DNA of 64,000 nt. Source: an uncultured Candidatus Thioglobus sp. (GTDB lineage Bacteria; Pseudomonadota; Gammaproteobacteria; PS1; Pseudothioglobaceae). The DNA is taken from the NCBI GenBank assembly GCA_900180385.1, contig FXLX01000005.1:1-64000 (forward strand), read 5' to 3'. Below, in pieces: positions 51,004 through 60,553 of the stretch; position 1 is the stretch's first letter, and every line of letters begins with the position of its first letter. Made by a program: the position numbers and the translations under genes. Below the pieces are notes generated by a model, which had not been told where the DNA came from, searched no databases, and saw only the letters and a list, made by a program, of their open reading frames with translations.

Positions 51004-51755
51004 AAATAAAGATAGACACCCAAAATTATCATTGGGATACTTAGTAACTGACCCATGGTTAGCCAGTCAAATGCCAAGTAACCGAGCTGAACATCAGGCA
51101 CTCGAACAAATTCAATTATAAATCTAAACAGACCATAGAAAATTAGAAATAAGCTTGAGGTTGCCATTAAAGGTCTTGACTTTTTAGAAAAGACCCAAAG
51201 AATGACGAACAATACAAAGCCTTCCAACAAGGCCTCGTACAATTGCGATGGGAAGCGACTAACGCCCTGCTCTTGAATAAACATACCAAGTGGGCTTGTG
51301 GTAACCTTACCCCAAAGCTCGCCATTGATAAAATTACCAATTCTGCCAAAACCCAAACCAAGTGGTACGAGTGGCGCAACAAAATCCATGGTGGTAAAAA
51401 AACTTTTATGATATTTACGGTTAAATAAAACCATAGCCAGTAGTACACCTAAAAATCCACCATGAAACGACATGCCACCACCTTGAATGGCAAAAATTAA
51501 AAGCGGATCAGTAATAAAGACTGGAAAATTGTAAAACAACATATAGCCCAATCGTCCACCAAAAATGACACCAATAGCACCATAGAAGATTAAATCTTCA
51601 ATTTGTTGAGAATTCCAATTGTTATTTGAGTTTTTGGCGCGAGAATTGGCCAAAAAATAAGCGGCCAAAAAAGCTGCCAAATACATCAATCCATACCAAT
51701 AGATTTGAGCAAAGCCAAGATCTAGTGCAATTGGATTAATATCAGGATAAATCAT
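50970..51755 (-). CDS. lgt: Prolipoprotein diacylglyceryl transferase
   Basis: 'GGRLGYMLFYN', 'GGGMSFHGGFLG', 'GRIGNFINGELWG'. Confidence 0.97.
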   Translation of the reverse strand: MIYPDINPIALDLGFAQIYWYGLMYLAAFLAAYFLANSRAKNSNNNWNSQQIEDLIFYGAIGVIFGGRLGYMLFYNFPVFITDPLLIFAIQGGGMSFHGGFLGVLLAMVLFNRKYHKSFFTTMDFVAPLVPLGLGFGRIGNFINGELWGKVTTSPLGMFIQEQGVSRFPSQLYEALLEGFVLFVILWVFSKKSRPLMATSSLFLIFYGLFRFIIEFVRVPDVQLGYLAFDWLTMGQLLSIPMIILGVYLYFLKGTVPFKRK

Positions 51756-51767
51756 AAAGAATTAAGG

Positions 51768-51844
51768 TGGTGCGCTCGAGGTGATTCGAACACCCGACAT
51801 TTGGCTTCGGAGGCCAACACTCTATCCAGCTGAGCTACGAGCGC
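51768..51844 (-). tRNA. tRNA-Arg (anticodon CCG), CCA encoded
   Basis: Reverse complement GCGCTCGTAGCTCAGCTGGATAGAGTGTTGGCCTCCGAAGCCAAATGTCGGGTGTTCGAATCACCTCGAGCGCACCA. Confidence 0.96.
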
Positions 51845-51882
51845 ATAATTTAACGAAAGTAGCGAGATAACTTTCTTTGAAT

Positions 51883-52197
51883 TTAAATATCGTCAGATGA
51901 ACAAAAAACAGCTTGCATATTCGCAACCAGTTTAAGAATTTTTGCATCTTTTACTTTGCATAAAATTCTATTTCCATCACGTCTTGACTCAATAATATCC
52001 TTAGTTCTAAGGATATCAATATGCTGAGAAATGTTCGACTGCGAAGAACCCACTTGTTTTACAATTTCCAATACTGGTAATTCGTCATTTTTAAGTGCAC
52101 ATAAAATTTTAAGACGTAGTGGGTGTGCCATCGCTTTTAGCGCTTTAGTCGCCTTTTCAATATCTTCGTCTTTTTCTAATAAAGTCATATCACTCAT
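51883..52197 (-). CDS. ArsR-family transcriptional regulator (candidate BigR/SqrR-type thiol sensor)
   Basis: wHTH 'KAMAHPLRLKILCALKNDELPVLEIVKQVGSSQSNISQHIDILR'; Cys in the 'RLKILC' helix and in the last helix 'MQAVFC'. Confidence 0.85.
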   Translation of the reverse strand: MSDMTLLEKDEDIEKATKALKAMAHPLRLKILCALKNDELPVLEIVKQVGSSQSNISQHIDILRTKDIIESRRDGNRILCKVKDAKILKLVANMQAVFCSSDDI

Positions 52198-52226
52198 AAT
52201 TTCTTCTCGTTTTATTTACTGGTGAA

Positions 52227-52877
52227 TTAAAGTCTGCCAAGCATACCGTATACGCCATATCTTCTTAGTTTAATTAACACCATTTTTTGATAGTAATTAA
52301 TCAAACTATCATTATTTAAAACAATATCTGCAATTTTCCAACTTTGATCAGCTGACTGATGGAAGATCAAATCTAAAAACATGCCGTACGAATAATATCC
52401 GTTTACTTTAAGCTTTACTGCAATTGAACCGCCAATCATTGGTTGGGCAGAGATAAATGCAAATGAGGTAGATCTTGTTTGCGTTAGCCTTGATAACAAC
52501 GAAGTAATGATATTTTGCTTAATCTTAGTCACAAAATATGTTTGCTCTTCATTACCCAATCTTAAGTTACTAACTAACATAACCTCTTTGGCAATGTGAT
52601 CAAAATCAAATAATGGTGCAACTTCGGTTTCGATAAGTTGGCCAATAAGTCGTGGAGAATAAGTGGCAACTGTCGTTAATTGATTAAGCTTAACAATGGC
52701 TGACTGAATGGTTTGTACCGGTCCTGCAGATTTTTCAACCTCAACTATCTCAACAACTTCTTCTGTTACAACGGTATCGTTCGTCTCTAGTACTTCAGTA
52801 TCAATCTCTTCTTGCGCAAAACTAAGCGTCGATAAAGATAATAAAAAAGCCAATAATCCTGCGTTCAATCTTCTCAT
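52227..52877 (-). CDS. MlaC/Ttg2-family ABC transporter substrate-binding protein
   Basis: Signal peptide; 'EVAPLFDFDHIAKEVML', 'SWKIADIVLNNDSLINYYQ'. Confidence 0.72.
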   Translation of the reverse strand: MRRLNAGLLAFLLSLSTLSFAQEEIDTEVLETNDTVVTEEVVEIVEVEKSAGPVQTIQSAIVKLNQLTTVATYSPRLIGQLIETEVAPLFDFDHIAKEVMLVSNLRLGNEEQTYFVTKIKQNIITSLLSRLTQTRSTSFAFISAQPMIGGSIAVKLKVNGYYSYGMFLDLIFHQSADQSWKIADIVLNNDSLINYYQKMVLIKLRRYGVYGMLGRL

Positions 52878-52979
52878 TTTTTCTCCATTTAACAAAAACA
52901 AAACCAAGTAAAATTCAAAATAATAATCCTTGTTTTTACAGTATTATATTTTAACTTTGTATAAGCAAATAACTATATT

Positions 52980-54317
52980 ATGACTTTCTTCAATTTTTTT
53001 AAAAAACCCTTGCTTTTAGCAATATTTTCTACATTTTTAAGCCTATCTTTACAAGTTAACGCAGAAACTGCCACTGAAAAACAAAGGCTAGAAGCCTTCT
53101 TTAAAGACCTTGAAGCTTTTACCGTTGTTTTTAGCGACATCAAACAACTGTATGTTGATGATGTTGAAAATAAGGAGTTATTTAATAATGCTATCAAAGG
53201 CATGGTTAGCGGACTAGACCCTCATTCAGTTTATCTAGAGCCTAAAGAGCAAAAAAGTTTAATGGAAAGCGCTTCTGGAAAATTTGGTGGACTGGGTATT
53301 GTTATTAGTAAAAAAGATGATGGCATTCAAGTTATCTCTCCGATTGATGATACACCTGCTTACAAGGCTGGCATTCAAGCGGGTGATTTAATTATAAAAA
53401 TTGGCGACAAGCCAGTGCGCGGCATGACACTTGAAGATGGTGTTGATTTAATGCGTGGTGAACCAGGCACAGACATACAAATAACCATTTTACGTAAAAA
53501 TCAAAAACCTTTTAAAGTTGACATCACTCGTGAAATTATCACCATTGTGAGTGTTAAGGGTTATTTGCTAGAAGAAAATATTGGCTATGTACGCGTCTCT
53601 AGTTTTCAAGGGCCGACTGCAAACCTCTTGAAAGAAACTATTGATAAGTTAGTTGAAGAAAATGGCAACCACTTAAAATCTTTAATTTTAGATTTACGCA
53701 ACAATCCTGGTGGCGTACTTAATGGTGCGGTAGATGTTTCTAATTTATTCATTGATAAGCTTGGGCTTGTGGTTTATACCGAAGGCAGGATTAAAAGCTC
53801 AAACCTAAAATTTAAGACTGAACGTGGCGATATTTTGCTAGACTCACCAATGGTTGTTTTGATCAACGAAGGCTCAGCATCTGCTTCTGAGATTGTTGCT
53901 GGCGCCCTTCAAGATCATAAACGCGCTATTATTATGGGTGGCACTTCCTTTGGCAAGGGTTCGGTACAAACGATTATTGAGCTAGATGAAGGTTACGGGC
54001 TAAAAGTAACTACCGCACGTTACTACACACCAAACGGTCGCTCTATTCAAGCCAAAGGTATCGTGCCTGATATTGAGCTGAAAAATATTAGCCTTGAGAA
54101 TGAAAAAGAAGCGTCTATCGTTGATATTAAAGAAAATGATTTGGACGGGCATTTAGAAGAAGAAACGCCAGATAATATGTCTGCAGATGAAATTATTGAT
54201 GCGCAAGAAAAAAATCAGGCCTCCATGGGTGAAAAAGCCATTGAAAGACTTAAGAAAGATTATTTCGTTCATGAGGCAACTAACCTACTTAAAGCATTAA
54301 CGGTACTAGGAAAATAA
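52980..54317 (+). CDS. S41-family C-terminal processing peptidase
   Basis: PDZ domain 'SGKFGGLGIVISKKDDGIQVISPIDDTPAYKAGIQAGD', catalytic 'NEGSASASEIVAGALQDHKRA'. Confidence 0.96.
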   Translation: MTFFNFFKKPLLLAIFSTFLSLSLQVNAETATEKQRLEAFFKDLEAFTVVFSDIKQLYVDDVENKELFNNAIKGMVSGLDPHSVYLEPKEQKSLMESASGKFGGLGIVISKKDDGIQVISPIDDTPAYKAGIQAGDLIIKIGDKPVRGMTLEDGVDLMRGEPGTDIQITILRKNQKPFKVDITREIITIVSVKGYLLEENIGYVRVSSFQGPTANLLKETIDKLVEENGNHLKSLILDLRNNPGGVLNGAVDVSNLFIDKLGLVVYTEGRIKSSNLKFKTERGDILLDSPMVVLINEGSASASEIVAGALQDHKRAIIMGGTSFGKGSVQTIIELDEGYGLKVTTARYYTPNGRSIQAKGIVPDIELKNISLENEKEASIVDIKENDLDGHLEEETPDNMSADEIIDAQEKNQASMGEKAIERLKKDYFVHEATNLLKALTVLGK

Positions 54318-54320
54318 TTA

Positions 54321-55091
54321 ATGGCAGTTACTCTAGCAATCACAAATCAAAAAGGAGGGGTTGGAAAAACAACCACTGCTGTTAATTTAAGTGCCGCTTT
54401 ACGTGCGATTAAAAAACGTGTTTTGCTAATTGATATTGACCCACAAGGAAACGCCACCATGGGTTGTGGCGTTGATAAATACATGCTGGAAAATAGCATT
54501 TGTGAATTATTATTAGATGAATGTACTATTAACAAAGCCATTGTTCATGTTGATGATTCGGGCATTGATGTACTGGGTGCTAACACCGATCTGATTGCTG
54601 CAGAAGTTGCATTACTGCGCGGTATCAATTCTGAATTTAAGCTTAAGAATGCCATTAGCTCAGTGGCCAGTAATTACGACTATGTAATTATCGACTGCCC
54701 GCCTTCGCTCAACATGCTGACTATTAATGCCTTTACAGCTTCTGATGGCATCATCATACCCATGCAGTGTGAATACTATGCATTAGAGGGTTTAACCGCA
54801 CTCATGCAAACCATTGATAAAATCAAGGCAACCACCAATCCTGAGCTTGAAATCACCGGATTGGTAAGAACCATGTACGACACGCGCAATAATCTTTCTA
54901 ATGAAGTCTCCTTGCAATTACAACAGTACTTCTCGCACAAAGTCTTTAAAACCATTGTCCCTAGAAATGTAAAATTAGCAGAAGCACCAAGTTTCGGCCA
55001 AGATGCAATTAGCTACGCAAGATCATCAAAAGGTGCAATTTCATATATTTCCTTAGCCAGTGAAGTGCTAAGAAAAACTTCAATTACTTAA
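54321..55091 (+). CDS. parA: ParA-family ATPase
   Basis: 'ITNQKGGVGKTTTAVNLSAAL' deviant Walker A. Confidence 0.96.
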   Translation: MAVTLAITNQKGGVGKTTTAVNLSAALRAIKKRVLLIDIDPQGNATMGCGVDKYMLENSICELLLDECTINKAIVHVDDSGIDVLGANTDLIAAEVALLRGINSEFKLKNAISSVASNYDYVIIDCPPSLNMLTINAFTASDGIIIPMQCEYYALEGLTALMQTIDKIKATTNPELEITGLVRTMYDTRNNLSNEVSLQLQQYFSHKVFKTIVPRNVKLAEAPSFGQDAISYARSSKGAISYISLASEVLRKTSIT

Positions 55092-55097
55092 ATTATT

Positions 55098-55940
55098 ATG
55101 GCAAAAATTTCAAAATTAGGGCGCGGCTTAGACATTTTATTAGGCCAAGTTAGTAACAATAATAAAGACTCAAAAAACAGCATGAAAATGCTAAATGTTG
55201 GCGATCTTCAGCGTGGAAAGTTCCAGCCTAGAGATGATATCGATCCTGAGACATTAAACGAACTTGCCGCTTCAATTACCTCTCAAGGTGTCATTCAACC
55301 CTTAGTCGTTAGAAAAGTCACTTATGATAAATATGAGATTATTGCAGGTGAGCGTCGTTGGCATGCAGCTCAAATTGCAGGTCTTAGCGAAGTGCCTGTT
55401 ATCGTCCGTGAAATCGATGATCAAGTTGCCTTAGCTATTGGTCTAATTGAAAACATTCAACGTGAATCACTTACGCCACTAGAAGAGGCTAAAGCCTTAC
55501 AACAACTGATTGAAGATTTTAAAATGACGCATGAAGAGATTTCAAGTGTTGTTGGCAGATCAAGATCAAGTGTCACCAACCTGATTCGTTTATTGCAATT
55601 AGGCGCTGACGCTAAAGAATTACTCAGTAAAGGCAAGATTGAAATGGGTCATGCTCGTGCATTACTCCCTTTAAATGAAGAGGATCAAAGCACAGTGGCC
55701 AATCAAGTGGTGGCTAAATCTTTGTCAGTTCGTCAAACGGAAGAGCTGGTTAAACGCGTATTGAACCCGAAGACTAAAACAACTTCAGTAATTGACCCTC
55801 ATATCTCTGATTTGATGCGTTCACTATCAAAAACACTAGACTCTAAAACTGAAATTAAAGCAGCGGGCGACAAAGGCAAGATCATCATTCATTACAAATC
55901 TGCTGATGAGCTTAGCAATATCTTAAAACATATTAGCTAA
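55098..55940 (+). CDS. parB: ParB/RepB/Spo0J family partition protein
   Basis: 'YEIIAGERRWHAAQIAGLSEVPVIV', 'LIENIQRESLTPLEEAKAL'. Confidence 0.96.
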   Translation: MAKISKLGRGLDILLGQVSNNNKDSKNSMKMLNVGDLQRGKFQPRDDIDPETLNELAASITSQGVIQPLVVRKVTYDKYEIIAGERRWHAAQIAGLSEVPVIVREIDDQVALAIGLIENIQRESLTPLEEAKALQQLIEDFKMTHEEISSVVGRSRSSVTNLIRLLQLGADAKELLSKGKIEMGHARALLPLNEEDQSTVANQVVAKSLSVRQTEELVKRVLNPKTKTTSVIDPHISDLMRSLSKTLDSKTEIKAAGDKGKIIIHYKSADELSNILKHIS

Positions 55941-55962
55941 TCTGAATTTTTTCGACTACGTA

Positions 55963-56847
55963 CTAGTCAAAACTACCGATTCGCTCAAACTTTAATGAGT
56001 CGTCGTAATGCATCCAAATACCGAACGCCTTGCCAACAATATAACTCTCTGGCACAAAACCCCAGAAGCGTGAATCACTACTGCGTGATCGATTATCACC
56101 CATAACGAAATAATGCCCTGCTGGTACGGTTGCCTTCACCCCTCTTGAAGCTCTATTCGGATCAAGCAGAATATCATGTGGATTGGCTTCTAAAAGCTCG
56201 CGCTTATGCTTGAATCCAGTCATGTCAGTGCCTGACTCAACCCCTTGATAATCTTTAAAATCTTCATAAGCAATCTTAACGCCATTAACGCGTAACTGAT
56301 CTGCATGATAAACAACCTCGTCACCCTGAATACCAACAATGCGTTTAATAAAATCAGCGCCTTGATATTTGTCATTTTTTTCATAATTAGGATACCTAAA
56401 AACAATCACATCGCCTCTTTTAGGTTTTTCAAATTCGATTAGTTTTTTATTTAGAACTGGAATGCTAATGCCATAATTAAACTTTGATACCAAAATAAAA
56501 TCACCCGTCAGCAATGTTGGCATCATAGAATTTGATGGAATGCGAAATGGTTCTACAATAAAGCCACGCAATAAAAATATTAATAATAACACCGGGAAAA
56601 ATTCCGCCGACCATTGCACCATCTTAGGACGATTTGCATATTTTTCATTTTTATTAAAACGTAAAAATAAAACAAAATATACAAATTTAGCAAAACCAGT
56701 TTTATCTGGTGTCGGGTGTTGTGAGCTTTCTGCTTTGTTAAAGAATAAATGATCCAAACTAACAATCATAAAAGCGGTGATTAAAAACAGCGCCAAGTAA
56801 GATGAAACGTCCCAAGCGAAGAATGGTGATGCATTTTCAAGTGTCAT
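55963..56847 (-). CDS. lepB: Signal peptidase I
   Basis: 'FRIPSNSMMPTLLTGDFILVSKF', 'GDVIVFRYP', 'VMGDNRSRSSDSRFWGFVP'. Confidence 0.96.
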   Translation of the reverse strand: MTLENASPFFAWDVSSYLALFLITAFMIVSLDHLFFNKAESSQHPTPDKTGFAKFVYFVLFLRFNKNEKYANRPKMVQWSAEFFPVLLLIFLLRGFIVEPFRIPSNSMMPTLLTGDFILVSKFNYGISIPVLNKKLIEFEKPKRGDVIVFRYPNYEKNDKYQGADFIKRIVGIQGDEVVYHADQLRVNGVKIAYEDFKDYQGVESGTDMTGFKHKRELLEANPHDILLDPNRASRGVKATVPAGHYFVMGDNRSRSSDSRFWGFVPESYIVGKAFGIWMHYDDSLKFERIGSFD

Positions 56848-56937
56848 AAATAATATCCGTACAAAAAAAAGGTAAAGTAAAACCTCGTTATTATATAATA
56901 AGTTCTTTTTATAGTTTTTCATATTGGAGGAAATACA

Positions 56938-57264
56938 ATGGCATTAGCAAATTTAGAAAGAGATGCTCACGGTTACTTAGTAAACTTAACGGATTGGAAC
57001 GAGGATATTGCTCAAGAAATTGCAGCAGAAGAAGGCGTTGCATTAACTGACGACAGCTTTAAGTTAATCAACTTCTTGCGTAATGAATACATTAACAACA
57101 ACGCTAACCAGCCTAACGAGCGCAATATGGTTAAAGGTTTAAAATCTGATTGGGATGGAAAATTAGGCACAAAAGAATTGTATGCTTTATTCCCGAAAGG
57201 CCCTGCCAAGCAAGCGGGAAAAGTTGCTGGCCTTCCAGAGACTAGACGTAAAGGCGGTTACTAA
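56938..57264 (+). CDS. DsrC/TusE-family protein lacking both conserved C-terminal cysteines
   Basis: 'DAHGYLVNLTDWNEDIAQEIAAEEGVALTD...ELYALFPKGPAKQAGKVAGLPETRRKGGY'; no Cys in the protein. Confidence 0.9.
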   Translation: MALANLERDAHGYLVNLTDWNEDIAQEIAAEEGVALTDDSFKLINFLRNEYINNNANQPNERNMVKGLKSDWDGKLGTKELYALFPKGPAKQAGKVAGLPETRRKGGY

Positions 57265-57283
57265 GCTTTAGCTTTTTAACTCA

Positions 57284-57315
57284 TAAAAAAAGGCGCTCAA
57301 TGAGCGCCTTTTTTA
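57284..57315. terminator. Bidirectional Rho-independent terminator
   Basis: aaaaaaaggcgctcaatgagcgccttttttat. Confidence 0.9.
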
Positions 57316-57330
57316 TTGTTCTATTGTTTT

Positions 57331-58632
57331 TTAAACTTCGACAATACTCATGCCAGCTGAATTAGACAGTTCAACAAAATTTGGAAAAGAAGTCATCACA
57401 TTATCAACGCCGTTAATTTCAATTGGATAATCACATCTTAATGATGCCACTGCAAATGACATTGAAATACGATGATCATGATGAGATTCAATCATCGATG
57501 TTGGTTTTTTGAACTGTCCGCCTTGAATTTTTATACCATCTTCCAGTACTTCATTTTCAATCCCAAGAATACTCAAACCATCCGCCATTACTTGAATGCG
57601 ATCTGATTCCTTTACTCGCAATTCTTTGGCGCCCGTTAATATAGTTTCTCCCTGTGCACAAGACGCTGCAATAAATACAGCTGGAAACTCATCAATAGCT
57701 AATGGCACTAATACTTCTGGAATATGAACTCCTTTAAGTTTAGATGACTGAACGCGGATATCAGCTAATAGCTCACCACCAATTTCACGCTCATTAGACA
57801 ACGTAAGATTTGCACTCATTAGTTGCAATATATTAATAACACCTGTACGGGTTGGATTGACGTTAACACCTAACAAAGTAACGTCTGCTTTTGGTGCAAT
57901 CGCTGCTGCCACCATAAAGAATGCTGCTGAAGAAATATCACTTGGTACTTGAATTTCAGTTGCGTTAAGCTCGCTACCACCTGTTAAGCACATTTGGTTA
58001 GCGTTAACACGAACATCGTAGCCCAATCCTTTAAGCATGCGCTCGGTATGATCACGCGTAGGTGCAGGCTCAGTTACACAAGTATCGCCATCGGCATATA
58101 AGCCTGCTAATAGCACGCAAGATTTGACTTGAGCAGATGCCACTGGTAAATCATAATGAATACTTTTAAGTTTTTGACCGCCAGTAATTTTCAAAGGTGG
58201 CTTGCCGTCATTGCTATCAATCACCGCACCCATTTCTTTTAACGGGTTGATCACTCTACTCATTGGGCGTTTTGATAATGATTCATCACCAATCAGTTCA
58301 CAATCAAATGCTTGCGCTGCAAGAATGCCTGACATTAGTCTAATAGAGGTGCCTGAGTTGCCTAAATCTAGCGGGCTTTGTGGTTTTTTTAGTCCATTGA
58401 TACCAACACCATGAATGGTTACATTATCGCCATCACGCTCAATTTCAACACCCATAGCTTGAAATGCTTTAAGTGTGGAAAGTGCATCTTCGCCCTCTAA
58501 AAATCCGCTCACCTTAGTAACACCTTTGGACAGCGAGCCCAACATAATAGAGCGGTGCGAGATTGATTTATCTCCTGGAACTTTTAATTCTCCTGACAAC
58601 GTCGTTGCCGGACTTACTATAAACTTACTCAT
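57331..58632 (-). CDS. aroA: 3-phosphoshikimate 1-carboxyvinyltransferase
   Basis: 'LKVPGDKSISHRSIMLGSL', 'LGNSGTSIRLMSGIL'. Confidence 0.98.
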   Translation of the reverse strand: MSKFIVSPATTLSGELKVPGDKSISHRSIMLGSLSKGVTKVSGFLEGEDALSTLKAFQAMGVEIERDGDNVTIHGVGINGLKKPQSPLDLGNSGTSIRLMSGILAAQAFDCELIGDESLSKRPMSRVINPLKEMGAVIDSNDGKPPLKITGGQKLKSIHYDLPVASAQVKSCVLLAGLYADGDTCVTEPAPTRDHTERMLKGLGYDVRVNANQMCLTGGSELNATEIQVPSDISSAAFFMVAAAIAPKADVTLLGVNVNPTRTGVINILQLMSANLTLSNEREIGGELLADIRVQSSKLKGVHIPEVLVPLAIDEFPAVFIAASCAQGETILTGAKELRVKESDRIQVMADGLSILGIENEVLEDGIKIQGGQFKKPTSMIESHHDHRISMSFAVASLRCDYPIEINGVDNVMTSFPNFVELSNSAGMSIVEV

Positions 58633-58637
58633 AATAT

Positions 58638-59492
58638 TTAGTCTTTTAGCCAGCCATCTCTTGCAGATTTTGCATCGGAGAATAATTTCTCTAACGCTTC
58701 TGGCTGGTTGTTTTTAATCAAATTAGCGATATTATCCAAACTCTTTTGATAGCCTTCAATGTGCTTAACAATTTGTTCTGGATTGTTAATGCAAATATCA
58801 CGCCACATTACCGCATCACTCGAAGCAATGCGTGAAAAATCTTTAAACCCACCTGCTGCATAATCACAAGCATCTGAATCGTTACTTATTAAATAATCCA
58901 TCAATCCAAATGCTAGCATATGTGGCAAATGTGATGTCATGGCTAATAAATCATCATGCTTATTGGTATTCATAATTTCCACCTTGGCACCTATAGCCTC
59001 CCATAATCCGCTCACCGTAGCAACAGATTGAGTATTGGCATTAACTTCTGGGGTAATAATAACGCGCTTATTGTTAAACAGATTAGCATCCGCCGCTTCA
59101 ACACCACTTTGCTCTTTGCCAGCAATTGGATGAGCAGGAATAAAATTCTCAGGCACCACGCCAAATACTTGTCTAGCCATATCAACTACACTAGTTTTGG
59201 TACTACCCACATCAGTCACAATCATCTTTTCTGTTACATGTGGCTTGATCATTTCTAACACTAATTTAAAACTATTAACTGGTGTGGCAATTAACACTAA
59301 ATCAGTATCAGCTAACGCTTTGGAAATATCCAAAATATATTCATCGATAACATTTAATTCACGGGCTTTGATTAAGTTTGATTCATTTCTACCAAAACCA
59401 ACAATGGTTTCGACTTGGTTAGATTTTTTTAAACCTGCCGCAAAAGATCCGCCAATCAAACCTACGCCAATAATACAAATTTTGTTCATCAT
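58638..59492 (-). CDS. tyrA: Prephenate dehydrogenase
   Basis: 'GVGLIGGSFAAGLKKS', 'HPIAGKEQSGVEAAD'. Confidence 0.94.
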   Translation of the reverse strand: MMNKICIIGVGLIGGSFAAGLKKSNQVETIVGFGRNESNLIKARELNVIDEYILDISKALADTDLVLIATPVNSFKLVLEMIKPHVTEKMIVTDVGSTKTSVVDMARQVFGVVPENFIPAHPIAGKEQSGVEAADANLFNNKRVIITPEVNANTQSVATVSGLWEAIGAKVEIMNTNKHDDLLAMTSHLPHMLAFGLMDYLISNDSDACDYAAGGFKDFSRIASSDAVMWRDICINNPEQIVKHIEGYQKSLDNIANLIKNNQPEALEKLFSDAKSARDGWLKD

Positions 59493-60553
59493 AATAGCGA
59501 TTTTAATGCATCTAAAAAATCTGATATTTCTCTAGAGGTGCCAATTGATACACGCAGGTAGTTTTTCATTTCTACCAGTCGTACAATAAATCCAAGCTCC
59601 AATAACTGCTGATAAAACTTTGGCGCATCTTCAACTTTAACAGCAATGAAATTTGCAGAAGATGGAATATAGCTTAAGCCTAATTTGGTAAACCCGTCAG
59701 ACAATTGTTTTAAGCCATTTTTATTAGCAATCACTGAGCGCACAAGGTGAGATTGATCATCCAGTGCAGCAACTGCTGCTACTTGAGCGATATGATTGAC
59801 ATTGAACGGCTGACGAATACGATTAATATAGTCAGCAATTTTGCTACTTGATACGCTATAACCCACTCTTAAACCAGCCAAGCCATAAGCTTTCGAAAAA
59901 GTTCTAGTAATAATTAAATGCTCAAATTCCTTTAACCAGCTAATCGCTAAATCTTCTTCATCTAAATACTCAAAATAAGCCTGATCCAAAATCACGGTAA
60001 TTGAAGTTGGTACGCGCGATAAAAACGCATGTATTGCCTCATTTGTTAGCAACGTACCTGTCGGATTATTCGGATTTGCAATAAAAATTAACTTGGTGTT
60101 GTCTGTTATTGCCAACAACATCGCCTCTAAATCATGGCCAAAATCTTTAGATTTTGTCACAACAGCTTGAGCGCCTAATGCTTGTGTAACTAATGGGTAA
60201 ACCACAAAAGCGTATTCGGAAAATATTACTTCGTCCGTACTTTGGCAAACATAAGCTCTAGTAATGAGTTCTAAAATATCATTCGAGCCGTTACCCAGTG
60301 TAACCATATCAATTGAAACCTCAAGATGCTTACTAATCGCTTGCTTTAATTCAAAACCATTGCCGTCAGGATAGCGATCAACCTCAGTAATGGCTTTTTG
60401 CATCGCCTCTAAAGTTTGCTGACCAAGCCCCAATGGGTTTTCATTACTGGCTAATTTAACCACGCGATCAAGCCCGAGCTCACGTTGCAACTCACTAATA
60501 GGCTTGCCACCCTGATATGGCTTCAGGGATTTGATACTATCACAAACACTCAT
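59489..60553 (-). CDS. hisC: Histidinol-phosphate aminotransferase
   Basis: 'VKLASNENPLG', 'IITRTFSKAYGLAGLRVGY'. Confidence 0.96.
   Translation of the reverse strand: MSVCDSIKSLKPYQGGKPISELQRELGLDRVVKLASNENPLGLGQQTLEAMQKAITEVDRYPDGNGFELKQAISKHLEVSIDMVTLGNGSNDILELITRAYVCQSTDEVIFSEYAFVVYPLVTQALGAQAVVTKSKDFGHDLEAMLLAITDNTKLIFIANPNNPTGTLLTNEAIHAFLSRVPTSITVILDQAYFEYLDEEDLAISWLKEFEHLIITRTFSKAYGLAGLRVGYSVSSSKIADYINRIRQPFNVNHIAQVAAVAALDDQSHLVRSVIANKNGLKQLSDGFTKLGLSYIPSSANFIAVKVEDAPKFYQQLLELGFIVRLVEMKNYLRVSIGTSREISDFLDALKSLL

Noticed and set aside
54321-55940. Plasmid origin suggested by parA/parB
   Set aside because: Surrounded by chromosomal housekeeping genes; no rep gene, and no parS-like TGTTTCACGTGAAACA noticed nearby.
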